64,000 nucleotides of DNA from Nautilus pompilius (lineage: Eukaryota > Mollusca > Cephalopoda > Nautilida > Nautilidae). Location of the stretch: contig JACATO010001163.1 in NCBI GenBank assembly GCA_018389105.1, positions 1-64,000 of the forward strand. The letters are read 5' to 3'. Both the position numbers and the translations under genes were made by a program. The notes below the pieces were generated by a model. It saw only the letters and a program-made list of their open reading frames with translations. It made no database searches and was not told the DNA's origin. Position 1 is the stretch's first letter. Each line of letters starts with the position of its first letter. Positions 55,473-64,000 of the stretch are shown one piece after another.

Positions 55473-56302
55473 GAACAGAAGACTTCTCTCTACTTTTCTT
55501 GCTTTTTCAGCAATTTTGTAATTTCAGAATCTTTAAGACGACCTGTGGAGATCTTTTGAAATCCTAAATCTTGCTATAATTTCAATTCCACCCCCCCAAC
55601 CAACTTAACCCCCTCCCCTCTATCAGTGCAAGCCTCTATTTATTTGTAAAGTACTCCTCCCCAAACATCAACCCCGTAAATGGACTAACCAAGTTTCTGT
55701 CTTCGTTCCTACTATCCACCCTTTACAGTCCAAACTAACATCAAAGGATTTTCAAAAGAAGACGGTGGTGTGGAATGGGGCGCTGGCCGCTAGGCTACTT
55801 CCCGGCATTTCCACCAGCCAGGGAGCCTTCGGTCCCCCTACGTGGGATGATCACATGATCACCTCTAAATATTACCATCTGGGAATCTCTGATTCCCCAA
55901 CGTGGGAGGACTGACCACCACAAATTAGGAAACGGAGGGAGAACGTGACTCCATCCATTTTTCACCAAAAAAAAATAAAAAATAGAACCCACCCCACCTC
56001 CATACTCCTGTTGGATTTAATAAAAACAAAAGTGGCCCAAACTCTCCCCTCTCAGCTTCTAAGGACACACAGAGAGAAAACTCTGTTCCGAGGGTTCAGC
56101 CTGGAAAAATCCTACCTCTCCTGCCGTATTTACGGAGGAGTTGGGTAGCCCGCTGCTCTCACTAGCAATAGGTACACATACACAAAACACGGGTCGAAAT
56201 AAGGCCTCACTCATAAACAGCTGTGACGGCCGAACGTGGAACCGACCCAGCTCCCAACACACAAACACAACCTTACACACACCCACCACCTCAAAAAAAA
56301 AA

Positions 56303-59300
56303 GTGTACAGACTCACGAAACTAAAACAAACATTTTACCTTTTAAAATCTAAAGTAGATATTCTCTTTGAAAGTGTGAAAAGGAAAAAAAACAAGCCATC
56401 TGTTCCCAAACTTCATGACTGCAGTCTCTCGGCCAGTGAGAATTTTCGTGCTATTGCAGTAATTCTGAAAAATATAACCACATTTGAATTTGCGTTGCAT
56501 AAAGACGTCAATATTACAATGACTATGATTATGTAAATTAAGAATACAGATTTATACCAATGAATCATCAGTTAATTTTTTTAAGTTTGCAGACAGCTTA
56601 GATAACTAGTTTTGTGTGTGTTTTATTACTTTCATCACAATTATCAGAATGTGTTTCAGGAGTGCGAGAGAGACAGCATCTTCAACTTTTACTCTGATCC
56701 ACTGATGTTTTTTTTGATAGGTGATGTCACATTATTTCTACAATTCCTGATTATGCAGCTGTAAGAGAATTACCATAGGTTTAATATTTGAAAGAGTTCA
56801 AGTAGGGGGCTCATCTATACATTTAATTAGGAATTAGTGGTACTGTAGGCAGGAAACCATCATAGCTGATGCAGGCAGCCCAGGGAAGAGGAATGGTCAA
56901 TCAATAGAATCCATACATTTATTTATATTAGTATGTATTGTCAAGAAACGTTAAGTAAAACAGATGGCAGTACATTTTGTATTTTTATGCTGAAAAGATC
57001 TTTGGCGAACAGTTGATAAGTGAAGTGATGATACTGGCAATGATTTCTCTCCTAGTAAATACCTATTAGTGCATTCTTAGATACATATTGAAATGGACTG
57101 CAGAAGTCTGTTAATAAAGACACGTTAAAGAAAACATTCTCTGAAAGCAAACCCATTAATTTCAAAACAATTTAGCAAGAATAAACTTGTAATATCTTTC
57201 AAACAGCTATGTGCAATGCCATAACTTTCTGCCAAAGAAACTAAAACATTTCATGTGGCATGGATGCATAGAATATATGGGTTCCAATGTCTAAAGCAAA
57301 AGTAGTTTTATTTAAAGTCACATAAATTTAAATATTTGTTATTTCAAGAAATTCAATAAAATCATTCAATCGAGTACATAATAGGAGTTGGTAACTTGAA
57401 CAACATCAGTGAACCATAAATTAGGTATTATACAAACAAATACCTTATTTAGTGAAAGAAAAAGTTAACTTCTTACAATTTGTTTTAACTGGTTCCTATA
57501 AGAAAAACTGGACAGCCACGATAAGATGCAGCTGTTGTTTTTTCACTGGTGACATCCAGTTTACTAATAACTTCTCCACAAATTGGAGCCTTCAATGTCA
57601 GAACATTTTGAAAAAGTAGTTTCTAAGCCTGAAGTCAGGAAATTTGTACTCTGGGCAAGCTGATTAAAACAGGTTACCAACAAGCTATGAGAGATGGAGT
57701 TTTGATTCTTTCCACAGCCAGTGTTTCGGTTTTTTAAATTTTGGTTTTACTTGGTCACCAAAGCTAAAACTACACACGTAACTCCTCCTGCTTACTGCTG
57801 TGAAATTTTCTAATTTTCTTAGTTCATGCAAAGTTGGGACAGTGGTTAAAACTATATCTTCAACTGTACAGGCAACAATACTTACACTACACTATATTTT
57901 TGTTGTTTTCTTAACATTTTTATAATTTTAGAAATATTAATGTAGAGAAAAAATTCAACCAAAACAGATAAAATCTCTATATATATATATATAATATCAG
58001 TTAAATCTGATATAAAGTAATAACATTTGTTTAAATATTCTTCAGGTAATGTTTACATTTCCCAACAGTAGATTTGTATTATCAACCAAGCGCTGTGTTG
58101 GGACACTGCACCAATGTGAAAATTCTGAAGATCATTTAAGAGAGAACCATATATGATAGCTTCCTTCCACACACACTGGAAATTTCAAAGAAAAATTTTA
58201 AATTATAAAATATTTTATAATGAATTCCTCATTTAATCCAAGTTCATCAGGGATGTTGCAGTAGGTTAGTGGGACAAATGTGCGGAATATGTTACATTCT
58301 GAAAACTCTTACAAGATACTTCACTAATAATAATAATAATAATAATAATAATGGGATATGATACAAATGATAGAGATGTTCTGTACAAGAGATTAATTTT
58401 GTCAACAGTGTATGCATTTTGTTTTAAATAGTTAAAAGTTTTGTAGCAATTAAGAAACTAACTTATTTGCATAGTTTATTTCCAAAAGCTCACTAATCAG
58501 GTACAGCATCTCCTTTCTCATTTTGCTTGATAAATACTGAAATACGCTTTAATAAATTTACAAGAACTGGTTTGTACCATCTGAAGATTAACAACTAAAA
58601 TAAAACTCTCTACTGAGTTGAAAAATTTTATCATTAAAGTGATCAGTCTCGACTGTGTTCTACTGCGCATAAATTCTTCACAATTGTGTTAAAACAGCAA
58701 CGTCTGTTCAAAGAAATTGATGGGAATTAATTATTTGTATTAGAATTTACTGAATTTTTTGAAAATATATATATCTGTTAGAATCTTTGCATTTTCAAAA
58801 CAGTAAAAACTGGTATTTATTCAAGTCTTTATCAGCCTGGTTTAACTTGCTTCCATCCAATCACAACCTTTTCTTGAACTACAAATGAAAATTTAAAAAA
58901 TCTACAAAAATGAGAATAACTTGGCATTTGTTTGGTTTTCTACCCTTTCTTCTAGCCTTGACTGCACAAAATGCACCCACTTAATTAAAAAGTTTATGGA
59001 ATGACCGAAAAAGCACAAATGACTTTGCATAAAGTTCAGTATTCAAAACATAATTTAAGTAGAAAGGAAAAAATGCAATCTATAGCGCAGAAAGTTAAAA
59101 AAAATAGTAGTCAGTCACTATACCTTATCCATCAGCGAGGTTAATGAAACACGGCAACCAAGAAGTGTTAATTTTTGGCCCAGAATAAAATTGGGAAATT
59201 TTGCAAACAAAGATTTCATAATCATTTTCACCATCACAGTCCATTACATAACTTTTCCAAATATCTTCAAACATTTGATTGTTCTGACAACATTGAAATA

Positions 59301-59429
59301 CCATAGAAAACACACAAACATATTAATACATTACTCAACCAGGAAAAATGCAGCTAAAAAGTACATCCGAAAGCATGTATTATTACAGAAATATTAGTCT
59401 ACACTTGATGCATTCAAGATTTTTCTCTT
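56303..59429. other. AT-rich non-coding stretch right of the LINE array
   Basis: No recognised genes. It holds a short (TA)n run near 57980 and an (AAT)n run (58325-58352). A 131-codon frame (56141-56536) straddles the LINE tail and flanking DNA and is not a gene. Confidence 0.45.
58325..58352. repeat. (AAT)n microsatellite
   Basis: About nine perfect AAT units. Confidence 0.9.
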
Positions 59430-59960
59430 TAAAATGGCAATGTACCTGACAGAATTGAGACATCCTTTGGGAACAAATTGTTTCTCACCATGCCAAATGC
59501 AGCCCATAACATGACACTTCATCCTCCTTACTTGACCTGTGGTTTACGCACATTAGGCTTGGAGGCTTTTGTTGGACTTCTCCAAAACCCAGGTGATGAT
59601 GCTATATATCTTCCCTGACCATAATCTGGAAGAAGAATCAGGGCATTCGAGTTATTTTCCTGACACAAATTCAACAGAACACTTGGATCATCAACTGAAA
59701 GCAACACACCCAAATCATAACAATATGATAAATTAAAGCAAGTTCTCACATGCATATGGAAAACCTGGACTTGGGTGTTATCTTGTTGGAAGAAGAATTC
59801 CCGCCCAATAGGGTGTCTTCTAGAGGAAATGGAATTATGGATGAAAACCTGCATGTATCTGCTGTATATCTTCAATATTCTAATTTCTGGCACCTTTGCC
59901 AGACACGCAGCCATACACTTGTAATGGTCCACTGCAATGCTTCACTTTAGCTGTTCTACA
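59430..59960 (-). pseudogene. Tc1/mariner-like transposase fragments
   Basis: The minus-strand frame at 59932-59528 contains YMQVFIHNSISSRRHPIG followed by REFFFQQDNTQ, matching the Tc1 block with the second catalytic Asp. Further along (59600-59480) comes KASKPNVRKPQVK and, past stops, SVMLWAAFGM, matching the preceding Tc1 block (TVKHGGGSVMVWG). The two blocks are in the wrong order, so these are two fragments or a rearranged copy. Stops and loss of PKH after QQDN show decay. Confidence 0.5.
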
Positions 59961-62900
59961 CTCACTGATCTGCCTGTGAACAAACAGCTGTTAATTGTTG
60001 GTAAAAAGTTAATAAATTCATTTCTGCTGCCCATTTCAGACTTATGGGGTTGCCTATTCTCAGGAATGGTTTTTAGCCAGATGCATATCTGTTGACACCA
60101 CTTTGCCTTTAAAGTCTCTTGCAGTTTTCTTCAAAAAAAATCATCATCATATTTGCAGCCAGGCCATTTCCAATTCTCCAACTAGCTGATCGTTTGTCAT
60201 GTAAAAGCATACCAGAGATACTTTAAGCAGTTTGGGATTTCTTCCTCAAACACTTCCATTATCAACAATGCCAGTTTTATGTATTTCCTCAGTCATGCAA
60301 TGTCATTCAAACTCTCTCACCTCTAAAATGAAGTTGGGCTGCAATCTGTCACATGAAGTAGCCTTCACTAGCTAAGACTTTGGGTTTTATATGTTTATCA
60401 TGTGTTATTTCCTTCCCAGGAATCAGTATACACAAAACATTCACAACACAATGAAGAATTACTAAATCTAAAAATAATTTCTTTGAGATTATAAAGACAG
60501 AATAGGTAACATACCATTCTATTCAATTTAACTCGCTTCCAAATTTTTTCTAAAACTGCATTCATTAATTTATCCAGAAAATTATACCTGTGATGAACAG
60601 TAAGCAGACTCGTGTTTTCTAAACGCTATTACTAATGAAGAGACGACAAAAAATCTAGTCTCCTGTTAAATACCCTGATCTCTATTCATCTGACTAATTT
60701 CTAGTTTCTGTGTTGCTCACTATGGTTTTAGTACCTTCTTATGTCAACTGACAAGAGATGCAAACATTGTGGAAATCTTCTAAAGTACCAGCCACACTTT
60801 TGTTGGAAATGCAATTCCTCTTATCTATTTATAAAGTTTGTTCTATCTGTAATTAAAATCATGCATTTACACCATCTATTCAGGTGAGGTAGCCAGCCCA
60901 TTAATTGCTTGCTTGCTTTCTTTCTCTACAATGACGGGATTATTAATAGCTGGCTCACACCACCAAAAATTCAAAATTTTTTACAAAACAGTTCTACATT
61001 ATTCAGAAGCATTAATAGAGAGATTTATGGTTAATTTTCTTCAGAGACTCATTTCACAAGTTAAGTTACGCTCCTGTGAAACCTAATAATAATTTGAAAA
61101 TTCAAGTTAATGATTAAAAATTTTTTTATCACTTCACAAAGAAATTAATGACAAACTACCGCTATCTTTACATAATCACTATTTTCAAGACTATTGAGTG
61201 AGAAAGCAGCTTTTTTATAGGCATCACCATGATTAACCAATGTAACTATGGCATAATAATTTAGTACCAAGCTAGCTTTACAAATATAAATAAAATTACT
61301 ACTACTGTAGAAACATGTCTAGAATGGTTCTTTAATTTCTTGATGCAATCACATTATACTGCTTTTCCATTACACAAGTTAAACAAACTGTACTAGATTA
61401 GTAACTTCACAGCTCTATTCTTTAGTGGTGATATCAAAATGGCTAAAGTCTTTTTCACCAAAAGTCAACACAAACTCCTCCACAAAAATTACCTCCATTT
61501 GTCTGTAGCTGCAATTTACTTTTAACAAACAAAGAAATAGAAGTTTAATAAAAATTAGCTTTTCAAACTTAAACCTTTCAGTGCTGGTGGTCAACATTTT
61601 AATTTCCACCTTCTCACAACCATTTGTTGACTGAATGACTGAAGTGGCCAGAGCTGTAATTTCTCTGAATTTTGACGGAGGTCTTGTTCTTCTACTCGCT
61701 GTTTTCTCAGTGGTAGTCTTCTGTGCCAGAATGCTGACATCTTCCAGCTGTACAACTATTTTCATTTAATGTACTAGTTCATTGTCTGTTGATGTTGAAC
61801 GATTTATAAATTATATATTTTAGGATCTTCCTTAGCTTTCACTGAAATAGCCAGGCTTAGTAATCTGTTTAAAGTTTAAGCAGTAACCAAACTCATTTCT
61901 AAAGATTCTTCACAATGATAGCCACATCGCTGCAAAATACATGATCCGCAGTCCTATCACTTCCTCTAACCAGAACTGATTATAGACAGCGCAGCTAATA
62001 TTTAATTAAATAAAAAAACCCTTAAAAGTAGATAAGTATTGCATACCCTGAAATAGATTTTAAAAGAAAATTTAAAGAACCTTGCTTTTATTTCAAAGAT
62101 CAATGAGAGCATATTACAAATATAGAAAACTTAACTAAATAATTCTTCATTAAGTTCAATGAACTTGGAAAATGAAAAAAAAGCATTGAATAAATATAAA
62201 TTCCATTTTGCTGCATATTTATTCAAGTGTAATCTGTTGATACAAGCAGCCAGTTCTATTTTAGCCCTCTACAAACAATCAGTCCAAAAGGATTTGCACA
62301 CCTGCATATTTACTATAGAGTTCTCAAAAATATTTCATATGAAAAATATGTGAAGTGAAAAAAGAAAACTAAACAATTTTGATATTATTTTGTTTTAATA
62401 CCCTAACCCTAATATTAAGTTTACTAATTTCCTTTTTGTCAGTACTAACTGAGCTGAGCTGAGCTCACAGAAGTCTGAAGTTCTTTCTAAAAGCAGATGT
62501 AAAACAACAGAAAATTATTTCCTGTTCTGTTACTGTTAATAAAGTAACCAATAAATGGATTTACATTTTGCACCATCATCAGGATTTAGTCCTGAGGACA
62601 ATGACGATCAAAGCTGACCAGTCAGGAACTACCAAACCAATGTTGAAGAATCTTTTAACCAAAGTGAAACAAATTTAATTTTTTTTTAAAATTCAAAATG
62701 AGTTTCTCATACTTGAGATGACAATTTAACCCACCTACCACAAATTGGGAAGAGTTATCAGCCATGCCTCTGAAAATATTCATGTATTTTCCAAAGAGAA
62801 AACTTAAAATTCTTTAGTTAATAATAAAATATTTTTGTTACAAAAATCCAGTTAGTTCAATGCTTAGCTGGGATACAAACCACAGAAAAGTGTGGGGAGA

Positions 62901-64000
62901 CCAATGAGATAGTGCAATAAAACACATTTTAGTAAGAATGAAATTGTAAAACATGTTATCTAATTTGTTGATAATAAACTTGCAAACCACACGTGTGTTC
63001 GTGAATACAACAAAAGTCAGCCATCTTTTTCAGTTCACCATATCACATTTAGTCGTACCGATGTTTTAATTTTGTCCTAAATTGCTCAAACTACAAATTG
63101 GATTTTTTACTCCACAGTTTCCAATTAATCCACATCAAATAAGGCAGTTATTTATATGGCAGCTGCCAATTCAAAGAACATATTCATAAAGGGCCACTCT
63201 TCAGCAGAGATATGAAAAACAATTCAGTGTTTAGGTAAAATTTCTAGCTAGATCAGTCAAAATGGCAATCACCGCAAGCTTAAGCTAATTTTCCAGTCGT
63301 TGTGTCTCACCAACCCTGTTTATTTCAATGTTGTAAATCCAATAGAAACCTTTGTTCTACCTAGTGTTTTTTCAGGATTTATTTGTACATACAAATCTCA
63401 TATGGAGATGGAAAAAACTATTTCAAAGGACAGTGAAAACGTTGTTACATGTATGTTTTTGACATTCTAAACTGTAAAAAAATGTTTAGGGTGTGCAGTG
63501 TTTTTCAATTAATCGATATTTCACTGCGAGTATTCATTCATTTCTTGTTGTTTTATGTTCAATATTATATGTCATAAAACTTGAGACAAAATAGTAATCG
63601 TATCTGTTTTATACTTCATTGTTACCATTATATTATTAATTTGTTTGGCAGATACCCTTGGCAAATTTTATTATACAAATGTATACATGTCGACTGTAAA
63701 TGCTAAGATGCTAAGTAGATGCCATGGATAACTAATTTTTTTAGTACTTCTCTGTATTAAAATGATACTCAAATGTAGACTAGGGATGTGTTATGAATAT
63801 GGTATCACAATGCATATATTTTCCAGGTTTCCAAAATGGAAAAATGCAATGCGACTATGCTAACTGCAGATATGGTGGTAGAATTAGCAACTGAAGAGAT
63901 TATGGATGTAGACATGGAGTCATAATATAATGAAACATTGATGAACCACACTATGAACCTGAAGAGGACGTTGAACATTGGAGGACACAAGATTCACCAA
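59961..64000. other. AT-rich non-coding stretch to window end
   Basis: No recognisable gene. A 116-codon minus-strand frame (61765-61415) has ordinary composition but no family features. Near 63825 an acceptor-like ATATTTTCCAG precedes an open stretch MEKCNATMLTADMVVELA ending at 63925, a possible small exon. Two CCCTAA units at 62400 are too few to be telomeric. Confidence 0.4.

Larger units (their letters stand above)
50021..56302 (+). mobile_element. LINE D: U2-targeted LINE, same subfamily as B, internally deleted
   Basis: Head ends CGAAAG|GTAAGT (50106). The acceptor position used in B (CTATAG) reads ACTATCAAC here, so the best AG is 50931. ORF1 51008-52139, ORF2 52220-55472, 3' UTR hairpins at 55820, 55881 and 56112-56148, poly(A) 56293-56302. 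About 330 bp of the RT are deleted at 54358. The sequence after the poly(A) is GTGTACAGACTC, which matches U2 only for GTGTA, so the right junction of the array is unclear. Confidence 0.85.

Noticed and set aside
26235-56302. Array as a duplicated host gene cluster
   Set aside because: Units encode EEP-RT proteins, end in poly(A) and differ by subfamily; they are retrotransposons.
61415-61765. 116-codon minus-strand gene
   Set aside because: No recognisable domain, no splice or start context, and AT-rich DNA gives such frames by chance.
62398-62412. Interstitial telomere repeat
   Set aside because: Only two CCCTAA units.

Overview
The window looks like AT-rich nuclear DNA of an invertebrate animal, probably an arthropod. 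The reasons are intron-like non-coding DNA, decayed hAT, Tc1 and pogo/Tigger DNA transposons, and a U2 snRNA copy whose branch-site region reads GATCAAAG (three As, as in fly U2) rather than the vertebrate GATCAAG. No complete host protein gene could be recognised. No lineage-defining host gene was found, so the assignment is an inference.

Layout. 1-12.3 kb: non-coding DNA with relics of DNA transposons and one unknown gene family, a (TAGG)n microsatellite, a CpG-rich block and a degenerate ~30-bp repeat field. 12.3-26.2 kb: a scrambled cluster of Tx1-type non-LTR retrotransposon (LINE) pieces. It includes an inverted ORF1, a bare 3' tail, two internally deleted derivatives and several truncated copies, together with a U2 snRNA gene copy (minus strand, 13299-13467) cut exactly at GATC. 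26.2-56.3 kb: four near-complete LINE copies, A, B, C and D, strictly head to tail. A 5'-end fragment of U2 (26235-26266) lies before A, and short U2-like sequences separate poly(A) tail from next head (32894, 50000, more weakly 43118). 56.3-64 kb: AT-rich DNA with a Tc1 relic.

The central story is a family of two-ORF LINEs. ORF1 is about 380-405 aa, starts MEPQPSTS and carries a CCHC knuckle. ORF2 is about 1190 codons with an EEP endonuclease, an RT with YADD, and a C-terminal C-x2-C-x8-H-x4-C knuckle. They appear to insert into U2 snRNA at GATCAAAGTGTAG, as described for the Keno lineage of the Tx1 group, and repeatedly re-use the target copy left beside an earlier insertion. B and D belong to one subfamily but are separated by C, so independent insertions explain the array better than tandem duplication. 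Each head ends in a 5' splice-site-like GGTAAG about 100 nt in, often with a 3' splice-site-like tract before ORF1. The 3' UTRs keep stem-loops with paired base changes between copies.

The only long intact reading frame with a clear function is ORF1 of element C (44156-45373). Every ORF2 is broken. Inside ORF2 of element B sits a 2.9-kb hAT-like DNA transposon with long terminal inverted repeats, an 8-bp target duplication GTCTACAT and a nearly complete but frameshifted transposase.
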